Shown: in pieces, positions 30,201 through 39,146 of the stretch
Layout: the number at the start of each line of letters is the position of its first letter
Numbering within the stretch: position 1 is the first letter of the stretch
Assembly: GCA_907163375.1 (NCBI GenBank)
Contig: CAJQUW010000917.1
Span: 175,116 to 239,115, forward strand
Direction: 5' to 3'
Length of the DNA stretch: 64,000 nucleotides
Source of the DNA: Prostheceraeus crozeri
Taxonomy: Eukaryota; Platyhelminthes; Polycladida; Euryleptidae
The notes under the pieces: model-generated
Databases searched by the model: none
The model's input: the letters and a program-made list of their open reading frames with translations, nothing else
Told to the model about the DNA's origin: nothing
Position numbers and translations under genes: made by a program

Positions 30201-31206
30201 TCTAGTTCACTTTAGCATCTTAAAATTTTATTTAGAAATGGGCATGATTTTAAAAAGAGTTCACCGCATTATTAAATTTAGACAGAAAGCCTTCCTCAAA
30301 CCATATATTGATAGCAACAGCCAGAAACGTGCACTAGCCCAAAATAATTTTGAAAAAGATTTTTATAAGTATAAGAATAATAGTCTATTTGGTAAGACGA
30401 TGGAGGATGTTAGAAAACGTGTAAACTATAAACTAGTCAATGATGTTACAAAATTTAAGAAATTGGTCTCATCACCTCTATTCATCGATAGAGACATTAT
30501 CGATGACGATCTTGTAGGTGTTAAAATGATAAAATCTGAAGTTGAGTTGTGCAAGCCCATCTATATTGGCCAAGCTGTACTAGATTACTCTAAGCTTGAA
30601 ATGTACCAACTCTTTTATGAAATACTAAAACCATGTCCTCTCGTAAAAGAGGTTCGTTTGTTGGGTGGTGATACAGATAGTTTCTTCTTAGGTATTACCA
30701 CTCAAAAAGATTTAAATTTCAATGAAGTAGGAAAATCTTTAGAAAGATATTTTGATACATCAAATTATCCTGCTGATCATCCACTCTACTCCATACAGAA
30801 TAAAGCCAAACTTGGCTGCTTTAAAGATGAAACAGCAGGAAAGGAAATCGATGAAATGATTCTCCTCCGCCCAAAAATGTACAGTATGAAATTAAAGGAT
30901 AGCGACGATAGTATTAAGCGCGCTAAAGGCATATCAAGATCATTGGTCTCTAACATGAAACATAAAAATTTCAGGGAAGCCTATAGAAATAAAAATATAA
31001 CGTTTGTCAATATGACAATCTTAAAATCTAAGTCGCATGAGATCAAAACTCATACTTTTAGGAAACGGGCGCTTTCAGCATGGGAGGATAAGAGGTGCTG
31101 GTTAGAACATAGCATATCTCTTCCACATGGACGTCCTGATACAGACATACCACCACCCAAAAGAATTAAACTCACACTACCACATTCAGGAGACGTCTTA
31201 GCATAA
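27216..31206 (+). pseudogene. POLB: P2 protein-primed DNA polymerase B, two 5' introns, one frameshift and one nonsense codon
   Basis: Exon 1 contributes only the ATG (27216-27218), followed by GTAAGT. Exon 2 is 27286-27346 (ASTSSPTPSLLEESLE) and exon 3 starts at 27406. Two C2H2-type fingers (CADCGHIFTRKRDLVRHI; CDLCIQSFESHFELSSHR) precede the same helical and DCES-QCFKYAVLSILHY blocks as in P1. The frame shifts at an A-run at 28481-28485 within the HYCGIPK region. The exonuclease motif VIYADIECY, endonuclease VII-like RDHDHITGKFRNALCSKCN and LKLDVFLLADVF follow. A TAA at 29815-29817 interrupts just before motif A (DQNNLYGSS). Motif B is KNNSLFGKTM and motif C GGDTDSFF. Expected role is replication of the element from protein-primed ends; this copy needs two repairs to be functional. 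Confidence 0.92.
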
Positions 31207-31356
31207 TCATCCTTAACTTAGTATTTTCATGTTGATTTCTGTAGATAAACATTGCTGTTTTATGTATCGCATTAGATCGTTTCTTCCTTGCGAATATATG
31301 CCTACAGTCAGCCCATTCCCCCTATATCTGTGAAAAAACTTTTTCATACACATATT

Positions 31357-31370
31357 TTTATTTCAATAAA
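31357..31370. terminator. Overlapping bidirectional polyadenylation signals
   Basis: AATAAA on + at 31365-31370 serves the polymerase transcript; on the minus strand AATAAA at 31362-31357 would end... the capsid-side transcript after its stop at 31386. The two hexamers are only two bases apart. Confidence 0.65.
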
Positions 31371-31385
31371 CATATCACAATGACT

Positions 31386-32936
31386 TCACTTTGTTTTCCG
31401 AAACACTAAAGTTACGAGGGATTTAGTATCTTTCACATGGATGCACTCTTGTAAACCATTGGTAATTTTGATAGCAATAGAGGGTATAGTTTGTTTGACG
31501 ACGGGATGATAGAAAATAGATTGAAACATCTTCTCGACTATTCCATATGAAGCGTCTTTATCATGAATGAAATCACGTAAAATGTATTCTTTTTTCTCAT
31601 CAACAGAAATAGGTAGAATCAAATCACTTTGAATGTAAAGGTGCTGTTCATGTTTATCAAGTGTCATTGGTGTTTCTATACCAATCGTATGCGCAGCAGC
31701 AAACACAGTTTGTAGCATTGAAAAACCAAAGAGTTTTTTCAAATTTTTACTCAATTGACATTGAATGTCATCACCCAGTTTCAGAACAACGCGTTGATTT
31801 TCAATTGAAAACGAAATGTGGTGTGTCTTTACATCATATTTACTTTTCATCACATGCTTCAACTTCTGTTGTATATAAGGATTTACTACATGAATGAAGC
31901 TTTCAACTGTACGATATAGACGCGGCATTATATTGATAGCAACTTTAGATTCTTCATAAGACTGGTAAATTTTCTTGATGCGATCGCCATAGATGTCTAC
32001 TCACCATTCATCATTAACTGAATCAGCTTTAGTGTGATGTTCATGAGAAGCATACACCACACCGCTTCCAATAATAGGTGTATAATGTCTTACAAAATGA
32101 CGCAAGGTTGGAGAGAAATAAACTGTAAGTTTGACATTATATTTCTGAATAACCAACTTATTTTTGTCCGCCATAATTTTCTCTCCATACTTCTTACCCA
32201 CAGTCTCATTCCATCGTTTTACTAACTCAATAAGTGATAAAGGTTGAACACCACGCTTTTTCAAAATGATGCGTTCTTCACATTCTACAACATCTTCATC
32301 AAATATTTTAAATGTATAATGAAATTTGTTGATTCGATTTGAATAAACTTTTTTAACATTTGCAGTAGCAATTGACGTTAGATGTAGTCCATGGCCAAAA
32401 CCGAGATGTGGATAGAATTCATTATCCAACCTCAGTGTAAGACCTTTAGTAAAAGAATGAAAGCGAAGGAACTGTCTCCCACTCCAATGATAGATAGTAA
32501 ACTCATAAGCTTTCTGATTTTCATTCTTCATGATGAAAGTATTACCACTGTTGAATGCCTTAATAATTTTCTCATTCCCAAATGGATCATAAGAATCTGA
32601 TTTTATCTGAATCCATTTATAGTTCCACTTTCCATCTGACGTTAAATTGTATGGGAACTGGAATGCATTATTCATCGCTATTCCATCATGGGTGCGAGGA
32701 GTCAATATCATTTCTTCCAAATCATTCACATTCTGAATATTGCTATCATAGCAAATACTAGAAACACCAACCTCCCATTCACCTTCTAAATGTAGTGGCC
32801 GATTTAATTCTACTCGATAGTCTGATGGTTTATTTTTGGGAAATTTATTCATAGAAGCATTACTGGGTAAGTAGATTAGAAACGAGTCCTTATTTTCACT
32901 TTCCATATTATTCACATTGGAAAAATATATTAGCAT
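31386..32936 (-). pseudogene. P2 minor capsid-like protein a, one nonsense codon
   Basis: A single frame of 517 codons, interrupted by TGA at 32001-32003 after SVNDEW. The first in-frame ATG matching the family start is at 32906 (MESENKDSFLIYLPSN). The N-terminal block FPKNKPSDYRVELNRPLHLE and the Trp-Glu-Val-Gly-Val motif are shared with 11195 and with paralogue b. The C-terminal half (MPRLYRTVESFIHVVNPYI) is shared with b at MPRIITSVKLVVDYLNE. Likely single jelly-roll penton-like protein. It ends tail to tail with the polymerase and starts about 10 bases after the stop of paralogue b, so the two look co-transcribed. Confidence 0.65.
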
Positions 32937-32945
32937 ACTTTTGCA

Positions 32946-34304
32946 TTAACTCTTCATTCGGAAATGGAGTGTGATACTTGTCACAGCATCTTTATGAAAA
33001 GGAATCAACGCACCAGCATCGTCATAAATGGCAATATCAATTTGTGGGATGTATTTTGACTTCAGCTTTGTATAATGCACTTTCTTGAAAGTATGCTCAG
33101 ATAAAATACTGCAGCTTTTTGGCTGGTATGGTATCATTGCTAGCAATGGAGCTTCAACATCTCCCACACGTACATCTTCACCAATATTGGAATATATCTG
33201 AAAATAGTTAATACGACGCGATAGCGACATGTCTGCGCTAGCTTTGGTTACAGTACCACTTTTAAAGATATTTTGATCAAAACCCAAAATGTCCATTAGA
33301 GTTTTATCCATAATTAGTTCAATACCTTTTCCACTTATAGTGAGAGACAAAGTACCTTCTTTTTCAGAAAATGAAATATGTTGCTCATTAATCACTTCAT
33401 TTAAATAATCTACAACCAATTTAACCGAAGTAATAATGCGAGGCATCAACACTCTTGTTTCATGTAAGATACCACCTAAAGGCTCTACACACTTTCTGTA
33501 TAAAGATATGGTCCATTCTGTATCAAATTGATTTGACCTTTCACATGGTAAATGTTGCATATCAAATTTTCCATGAACAGCTGCAGAACGATGTCGTAAG
33601 AACTGTTGAAAATCTTTTGAACAAACTAATACTAGATCATCATCATTTAATTTACTTATTGCAATATGATTAGATGATTTGATATAAGTCAATGTTGCCA
33701 CTTGTTTACCATCAACTCGAAGGAGATAATTAAATTTCTTCAATAATGTTTCAGGAGTCATGTTTGTCTTTCTTGGCTTAATCACAATCTTCTTCACCAA
33801 CGTCTTCTCATTTTTTGGAATAAGATCTACATAATAAGCCTCCTCTCGATATATTAACTGTTTATGACCACTTGGGTGGTAATTAACGTTAAAATTATCA
33901 TAGCTTGTTAAGGCGCTAGCGAGGTAACCTAAATCATTTCTTAAACTTGGACTTAAACCAACAATCCAATCTTTCTCAACTACATGATGTACATAATTAT
34001 GATCATCATTGTGCGGAGTAAATTGGACAATATGTTTACACGCTTTATTCAGGAAATCATATATAAACTTTTTACATGATAAGAGATTTTTCTTTGGCCA
34101 CTATACTCGGCAGCCCTTTTCACATTGGTAAGCAGCTGTACGTCTCATATTAATAGTCATCACCTCATGATCAAAAGTATATACACAGTTGCTATAAACA
34201 AGTTGAGTGACACCCACTTCCCAATTTCCATTTAGCTGTTGTGTATGATCAATGGGAGTAGAAGAGTGCGGCTCGATTACTAGCAAATCTCTTTGTAGCC
34301 GCAT
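32946..34304 (-). pseudogene. P2 minor capsid-like protein b, one nonsense codon
   Basis: 452 codons from ATG 34304 (MRLQRDLLVIEPHSSTPIDH), interrupted by TAG at 34101-34103 after EKGCRV. The N-terminal GNWEVGVTQLVYS motif matches WEVGVSSICYD of paralogue a. The C-terminal half carries VGDVEAPLLAMIPYQP and IDIAIYDDAGALIPF, the closest match to the P1 protein (VGDIEAPLL and IDISIHDDAGEIVPF). It seems to be the orthologue of the P1 gene, with paralogue a an additional, more diverged version. Its 5' end faces the PC4-like gene only about 60 bases away, implying a compact divergent promoter. Confidence 0.65.
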
Positions 34305-34367
34305 TGCTAAGCAAAATATGATAAAACGACATTTTTATATTGCTGATCTGCGGCTTTGCATAACATC

Positions 34368-34724
34368 ATGAAGACTTGGATTTTGGACTCTCTACAATAT
34401 ATCAGAGTTGATCGTGATGAAAACGTACATTTCAGAAATTCTCATGGTCATACATCAAGAGGAATTACATTAACATGGCGACAATTTGTCAACCTCAATG
34501 ATATCATGAGGGATTTGGAATATTTTGAAACATTAAGATTCATCTCCTTGGGTGATCAAGTTTGGCTTCAACATTACAGAAATGAAATTCAAATCTGCCA
34601 TTCTCATTCCGCAAACTGTTTCTCATTTCGCAAATACAATTGGGAGAAGTATAGAAGATACATACATCGCTCCATCATGACATTTATTCGTCGTGAGTTC
34701 ATCGCCCTACTATGCAAATCTTAA
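34368..34724 (+). CDS. PC4-like protein, short paralogue (P2)
   Basis: Intact, 118 residues from ATG 34368 (MKTWILDSLQYIRVDRDENV). It has the two strand-plus-helix modules of the family (SRGITLTWRQFVNLNDIMRD; then GDQVWLQHYRNEIQICHS and a C-terminal helix) but lacks the acidic tail. It is followed after 22 bases by a longer paralogue. It is about 40% identical by eye to that protein over the shared part. Tandem duplication in P2 and a single copy in P1 suggest that gene dosage or heterodimers matter. PC4 kinship is an inference from the pattern. Confidence 0.55.
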   Translation: MKTWILDSLQYIRVDRDENVHFRNSHGHTSRGITLTWRQFVNLNDIMRDLEYFETLRFISLGDQVWLQHYRNEIQICHSHSANCFSFRKYNWEKYRRYIHRSIMTFIRREFIALLCKS

Positions 34725-34746
34725 TCAGACATGACTACCACACATC

Positions 34747-35397
34747 ATGAGTTGGAAATTAGATTCCCTACAACGCATTGAAACGGATCATGATCGAAAC
34801 GTCTATTTCAAAGATTCAACTGGAAATGTGAGAAGAGAGTTTGCTTTATCTTATCGTCATTTTCAATCTCTACATCATATCATGAAGGATTTGAAATACT
34901 TCTATATGAAAAGACATTCACGTATTGGAAATCGCATCTGGTTGCGCGTCAACAATCGGCGAATTCAACTCTATCATTCCCAACTTCATACTAACTTCAC
35001 ATTTCATCAAGGTAGTTGGGAAAAGTATAAAAGTAAGGTACATCGCTCAATTTACTCATTCTTTCATCATGAAGCGCCATCGCTACACCATCGTCAACAT
35101 TCTCCGTCGCTTCAGACTCTACACCAAAATCCATCTCACAACATTACACCAACACCTTCCAAACAGCAAGTATTACCCGGGCCGACCTCAAATGTTAGTG
35201 GTGAAGATGAACAATTCACGGAATCTTCAACTCTTCCGAAATGGGACTGTACAGATTCTCGGCGCCCTTTCTCATTCATCGGCGCAGTCAATGCGCTTAG
35301 AGCTACAAAGACTACTACGTCGGATATGGAAGAGGGAGAGGTGTGTGATGTCGAATCTGACTGTGGACAATATGGTAATCTCTACTCAATTGAGTGA
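34747..35397 (+). CDS. PC4-like protein, long paralogue with acidic tail (P2)
   Basis: Intact, 216 residues (MSWKLDSLQRIETDHDRNVY). Two beta-rich modules, each closing with a helix (RREFALSYRHFQSLHHIMKD; and SWEKYKSKVHRSIYSFFHHE), are followed by a His/Pro/Ser-rich linker and an acidic end containing MEEGEVCDVES. The last 329 bases also encode the first 110 residues of the TBP-like protein in the +1 frame. The P1 gene at 15492-16076 has the same layout, with the same short acidic motif and the same relative frame. Confidence 0.6.
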   Translation: MSWKLDSLQRIETDHDRNVYFKDSTGNVRREFALSYRHFQSLHHIMKDLKYFYMKRHSRIGNRIWLRVNNRRIQLYHSQLHTNFTFHQGSWEKYKSKVHRSIYSFFHHEAPSLHHRQHSPSLQTLHQNPSHNITPTPSKQQVLPGPTSNVSGEDEQFTESSTLPKWDCTDSRRPFSFIGAVNALRATKTTTSDMEEGEVCDVESDCGQYGNLYSIE

Positions 35398-35614
35398 AAG
35401 TGTATCATTTTTGAAGATTCGTACCAGCAGTTACAATTTCTGTTATGAACCCGAACTTTTTCCTGCAGCTCTCATTAGTTGTTGGTTACCTGTGCATGTT
35501 GCAATCTTTCATAATAGTAAAGTGATCATTACTGGACTAAAATCTCATGTACAAGCAAATGTGATCCTAGACTATCTCATCGAGTATGTACGTACCCAGC
35601 GGATTGTAAAATAA
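35069..35614 (+). CDS. TATA-binding-protein-like protein of Polinton P2
   Basis: Intact, 181 residues from ATG 35069 (MKRHRYTIVNILRRFRLYTK). Half 1 carries IVN near the start, an N-x-x-Y-x-P/G-R-P turn, LQLFRNGTVQILGA and a helix. Half 2 carries NLTVDNMVISTQL, then YEPELFPAALISCW, HVAIFHNSKVIITGLK and a helix. YEPELFP followed by I-F-x-S/G-K-V-V/I-x-T-G is the best known signature of the TBP C-terminal repeat, and the half-1 pattern LFxxGxV--GA matches repeat 1. Length equals that of the TBP core (about 180). It overlaps the PC4-like gene by 329 bases. Role (recognition of the element's own TATA promoters) is inferred; the DNA-contacting Phe pairs should be checked by modelling. Confidence 0.87.
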   Translation: MKRHRYTIVNILRRFRLYTKIHLTTLHQHLPNSKYYPGRPQMLVVKMNNSRNLQLFRNGTVQILGALSHSSAQSMRLELQRLLRRIWKRERCVMSNLTVDNMVISTQLSESVSFLKIRTSSYNFCYEPELFPAALISCWLPVHVAIFHNSKVIITGLKSHVQANVILDYLIEYVRTQRIVK

Positions 35615-35645
35615 AAAACAATTTTTCCAACATGATGTTTTTATT
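35610..35645. terminator. Convergent polyadenylation signals between TBP-like gene and protease
   Basis: AATAAA on + at 35610-35615 overlaps the TBP-like stop. On the minus strand AATAAA at 35645-35640 overlaps the protease stop. The arrangement mirrors that of P1 at 15043-15077. Confidence 0.7.
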
Positions 35646-36102
35646 TCAAATCATGATAGAACTTACAAATCATTTTTTCATTAGAGGATGGATTACATGA
35701 AAAGTTTTGAATAACAGATACAAATCGAGATACATGTAAACGCTTTAAGATGAAGTACAGTACAAAAGCACCACACGTTGATGAAAGTGGATGTTGTAGT
35801 ATGCGTTCATTACGCTGATATTGACGCGCATGTTTTCTCAACCACTGCTGTGTTGGTATATTGGGAGGTTGAGCAAGAGAGTCAAATAGTTCACCACGTC
35901 GGTCTTCTCCAATAAAGATCGCTTTCCAATGCTCACCGCCTAAATTTTGCGAATGAGTGTTTAGCACAATAAAGATGGGATAGTGATTTACTGCAGGTGG
36001 TAAGGTATCGAGTGAATAGACATTATCGAAAGCTTTCAACGTCGCTTCGTCTGCATTACGCTGCACTTTAGTCTTAATATCGTCAGCAGTCAACCAACTC
36101 AT
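35641..36102 (-). CDS. Adenovirus-type maturation cysteine protease (P2)
   Basis: Intact, 153 residues, the same length as in P1. Catalytic His is in GEHWKAIFI, Asp in LFDSLAQPP and Cys in TCGAFVLYF. Its ATG (36102-36100) shares one base with the TAA of the major capsid gene (TAATG), so translation may depend on termination-reinitiation. Expected to process virion precursors. Confidence 0.92.
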   Translation of the reverse strand: MSWLTADDIKTKVQRNADEATLKAFDNVYSLDTLPPAVNHYPIFIVLNTHSQNLGGEHWKAIFIGEDRRGELFDSLAQPPNIPTQQWLRKHARQYQRNERILQHPLSSTCGAFVLYFILKRLHVSRFVSVIQNFSCNPSSNEKMICKFYHDLK

Positions 36103-37379
36103 TAACGATTATACTGAAGAATCACGTCACGATACTTTGTAATTTCAATATTTGAATCGAAGACTGCATAAATTAATACATTGATCGTCTCAGGTAGTGT
36201 TCTTTTGAACGTCAAATCCAAACGAATATTATGAGGCACGTTCGCTTGACGATAGGGTGCACTAATATCGCTGTCAGCAGTCAAATCAAATGCATAAATA
36301 GTATATCCACTCTTAAACTGTTTCATAGTCAGTCCGTTGGTGTCATCCGTATTGTAAAAGCCAAAGACATCCATAAAATCAACATAACTGCGCATAAATT
36401 GATCCGCAGCAAAATCTGGTTTGTAGGGTGGACCAGGATGACTCACACCATTTACACGTAAAGCAATTTCACTTAACTGATTGTGTTTAAAATTGAAAGG
36501 ATTCTTCTTTATATTACCATTAAATGCATCATTTTCAACCATTGCCACCATGAGGAGCTTCGGTGCTTCCCATGGAAAGAGGCCATCTTTCATGAAACTC
36601 TTTTGATCTTTCGGAATTGTAAAGGTGAGAAGCTTTGTATGCTGAACGGGGTAAATGGCATTTTGGCGGTTAAGACCTTCAGCATGTCCTCTAATGACAC
36701 TTGGATTCGGTACTACTCGACGAATGTAAAGTGCAATATCTTCCACATGAATTCTAAAATTGTCAACTTTAGCAAATGCATTCAGCGCAAATTCAGGCTT
36801 ATTCAATGTCAGCTTGAGTCGCATGCTGGTATTACAGAGTAAAAACTTTGACTGTCTAAAGAAGTCTAAATTCAGCGGACCATATAGCTGACATACTTTA
36901 CTATCTTTAATCATAGCAGATCGCTTTACAAAGCCACTGTTTGTTTCAACATCAAATTTTCCTGCTTCATCTCTGTACCATCCCATGGCTTCCATATGAC
37001 TTTTTTGTGCTGCTGGATGAAACTGTGATACATGATTGAAATATGATTTATAGGGATAATCGCTTTGACCACCTTCCACCTGCTGCTCTCCAATCGTTAG
37101 AGAAACATCACGAAGTAATGTAGTCAATGGTAAATTGTTCAGTCCAACTTTATGTGCATCGTCAATAGCAGTTCCATCTGCTTGCTGAATTCTAAACCTC
37201 AAATCAAGCATCGCATAACTCAAATCTATGTAGTCATCACTACCACCAGGAATAACAAATTCAATGGGGCCAGCATTCTCAGCTGTTCGAGGATGATAAT
37301 CTACAATACTTGAACTAAGAATATCTGTCTGTATGGCTTGTTGATCAAACAAACAAAAACCGGAGGTTTTACACTCCAT
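36102..37379 (-). CDS. Major capsid protein, double jelly roll (P2)
   Basis: Intact, 425 residues (MECKTSGFCLFDQQAIQTDI). It shares with P1 the TDI-SSSIVDYHP start, NNLPLTTLLRDVSLTIG, the LNLDFFRQSKFLL block, IRRVVPNPSVIRGHAEGL, KNPFNFKHNQL and FYNTDDTNGLTMKQFKSGY. Length and conserved blocks match Polinton major capsid proteins, which form trimers with pseudo-hexagonal shape. Only two bases separate its start from the stop of the core gene. Confidence 0.92.
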   Translation of the reverse strand: MECKTSGFCLFDQQAIQTDILSSSIVDYHPRTAENAGPIEFVIPGGSDDYIDLSYAMLDLRFRIQQADGTAIDDAHKVGLNNLPLTTLLRDVSLTIGEQQVEGGQSDYPYKSYFNHVSQFHPAAQKSHMEAMGWYRDEAGKFDVETNSGFVKRSAMIKDSKVCQLYGPLNLDFFRQSKFLLCNTSMRLKLTLNKPEFALNAFAKVDNFRIHVEDIALYIRRVVPNPSVIRGHAEGLNRQNAIYPVQHTKLLTFTIPKDQKSFMKDGLFPWEAPKLLMVAMVENDAFNGNIKKNPFNFKHNQLSEIALRVNGVSHPGPPYKPDFAADQFMRSYVDFMDVFGFYNTDDTNGLTMKQFKSGYTIYAFDLTADSDISAPYRQANVPHNIRLDLTFKRTLPETINVLIYAVFDSNIEITKYRDVILQYNR

Positions 37380-37381
37380 GA

Positions 37382-37837
37382 TTAGAAGTTATAGCAGCGT
37401 CGTCGTTTAGCGCCTGATGAATGATTAGAACCTCTGTGACGTTTGCGTGAATGCCTTTTGACTAAAGATCGCACCTTACCAGCTCCGCGATGTTTCCTCC
37501 TTCCTTTATTCATTCGTTTAGGTGATTTCTTTCCTTGAGTAACACCAGCAAAAGTCTGCTTCAATGTTTTTAAACCGCGTTCCTTCCCACGATTCAACAA
37601 ACTGCTCTTAAAACTTCTACCTCTGGAAAGATCACTAGCAATATCACCAGCAAAGCCAACGGCATTACTTAAAACATTTCGTTTTAAAGATCTACCGACA
37701 TTGGATATGAGAGGTGCTACAACAGATTTCAGTGCACCAAGTATGCTACCTCCACGTTGGCGGCGAGCGCCGATGTAAATTTGTCCTCCACCACTTACAT
37801 AGGAGGGTCGTGAATAAAATGAGACAGTTGGATTCAT
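37382..37837 (-). CDS. Basic core-like virion protein (P2)
   Basis: Intact, 151 residues. The N-terminus SFYSRPSYVSGGGQIYIGAR is followed by RQRGGSILGALKSVVAPLI, a hydrophobic/amphipathic middle, and a Lys/Arg/His-rich C-terminal third ending in AKRRRCYNF (P1 ends SKRRRLTYF). The shared terminal aromatic after the basic cluster indicates true orthology. DNA-condensing virion component by composition and position. Confidence 0.75.
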   Translation of the reverse strand: MNPTVSFYSRPSYVSGGGQIYIGARRQRGGSILGALKSVVAPLISNVGRSLKRNVLSNAVGFAGDIASDLSRGRSFKSSLLNRGKERGLKTLKQTFAGVTQGKKSPKRMNKGRRKHRGAGKVRSLVKRHSRKRHRGSNHSSGAKRRRCYNF

Positions 37838-37878
37838 AGCTCAAACCCTAAACATTGTTAGTTACAACTTTGCATGAA

Positions 37879-39099
37879 TCACTGTCGATCACTTAGATGA
37901 AAGATGTCGGCACGACGCATCCAAGAGTTCATACTTGAAGGATAACCAGTCCATTTAACAAGACACCATTCTTCACCTTGCCGTTTTTTACATCGAATGA
38001 TTTTCTCTACCAAATATGTTTCACTTTCAGTGACTACCTCAATCTCATCGCGGTAAAAGCTACCCTCAATTTCTTCATTATCGTAATCTTTCAACTTGTA
38101 GGTGGTTGGAGAGTCTTTTTGATTAATCCTTGATACTGTAAATATCTCCTCTGTCCAATTCGGAAGGTACCCTTTAGCAAAAACACTTTTCACTTTTGAG
38201 ATACGAACTTTATCACCAATTTTCACATCACTTTTCACATGAGTGCGTTTACGTTGGAATGATTCGCGCACTTTATCTACATTGTCAGCATTTACATCTA
38301 CTAGTCTGAGTCCAATAGAACGATGGATAGAGTGATTGTAGGCATGGAGTGTATCTTGTAGAACCTTTGTCCAATTTTGTGTCAAGTTGGCAGTAAAATG
38401 TCGCCACAAGCGATTTTTTAATGTGCGATTAAAACGTTCAACGAGTGCAGCTTTATAAGCACTCTTTACACTAAACAACTCAATATCATGCCTCTCAAAT
38501 AATCTTCTCACATGCTGATTTTCAAACTCTTTTCCTTGATCACTCTGAATTCTTTTTGGAATGCGACCTTCTCGAAAAATTGTTTGGAATGCTTTTGCTA
38601 CTCCTTTCCCTTCTTTAGTTTTTAAAGGTTGAGCCCACGCATAACGCGAGAAGATATCAATGACGGTAAAAATAAAATTATTGCCCGAGTTATGTTTTGA
38701 AATGGAGGCGACATCGCGCAAATCTGCTTGCCACTGTTCATCGATGTCATGAACAATATAATGGCGGGTGCGGTACTTCTTTTTCGCTTGTTTGTGGAGT
38801 GTATAGGTAGCCTGACCCTTTAACTATCGTTTCACTTGTGATTGTGGAAGACCACTCGCTTTTGATAATTTCTTGATAGATGCAAATCCTGCCGGATGTT
38901 TTACATCATAATAGATTGACTTCAAACGTTCAGTCGATGACGACTGACTCTTTTTCCTCCTTCTCATCTTTTTGTTTTCTTGCCTTTCTACATTTACAAC
39001 AACTGCAGCATTTAGCTTTAGCGGTTTTGCGATCGTGTTCACATTGCTTGGGGGTTTCATTATGAGAGCTGGCGCAGCAAGTGCAAGTGACAACGACAT
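37879..39099 (-). pseudogene. P2 integrase with chromodomain, one nonsense codon
   Basis: The frame is continuous from 39099 to 37879 except for TAG at 38824-38826, where P1 has a Trp codon (VKKWLK in P1). Catalytic residues: Asp in WQADLRD, Asp in QSDQGKEFEN, Glu in AALVERFNRT. The basic domain (KIGDKVRISKVKSVFAKGYL) precedes a chromodomain with WCLVKWTGYPSSMNSW. A single lesion in a helix-turn-helix region upstream of the core would abolish function unless suppressed. Confidence 0.9.
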
Positions 39100-39145
39100 T
39101 CACCTCTGGCGGCTCATTACATGGCAAGCAACACATCTGCTTCAT
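38930..39145 (-). CDS. Cys-rich overlapping frame at the 5' end of the P2 integrase
   Basis: 71 residues from ATG 39145 (MKQMCCLPCNEPPEVNVVVT), with about a dozen cysteines in pairs (CCLPC, CTCCAS, CCSCCKC) and a Lys/Glu tail. It starts one base after the stop of the preceding gene and overlaps the integrase frame, which is +1 relative to it, exactly as in P1. The pairing of cysteines suggests zinc or iron binding. It is either a stand-alone protein or the zinc-binding N-terminus of integrase reached by recoding. Confidence 0.55.
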   Translation of the reverse strand: MKQMCCLPCNEPPEVNVVVTCTCCASSHNETPKQCEHDRKTAKAKCCSCCKCRKARKQKDEKEEKESVVID

Positions 39146-39146
39146 A

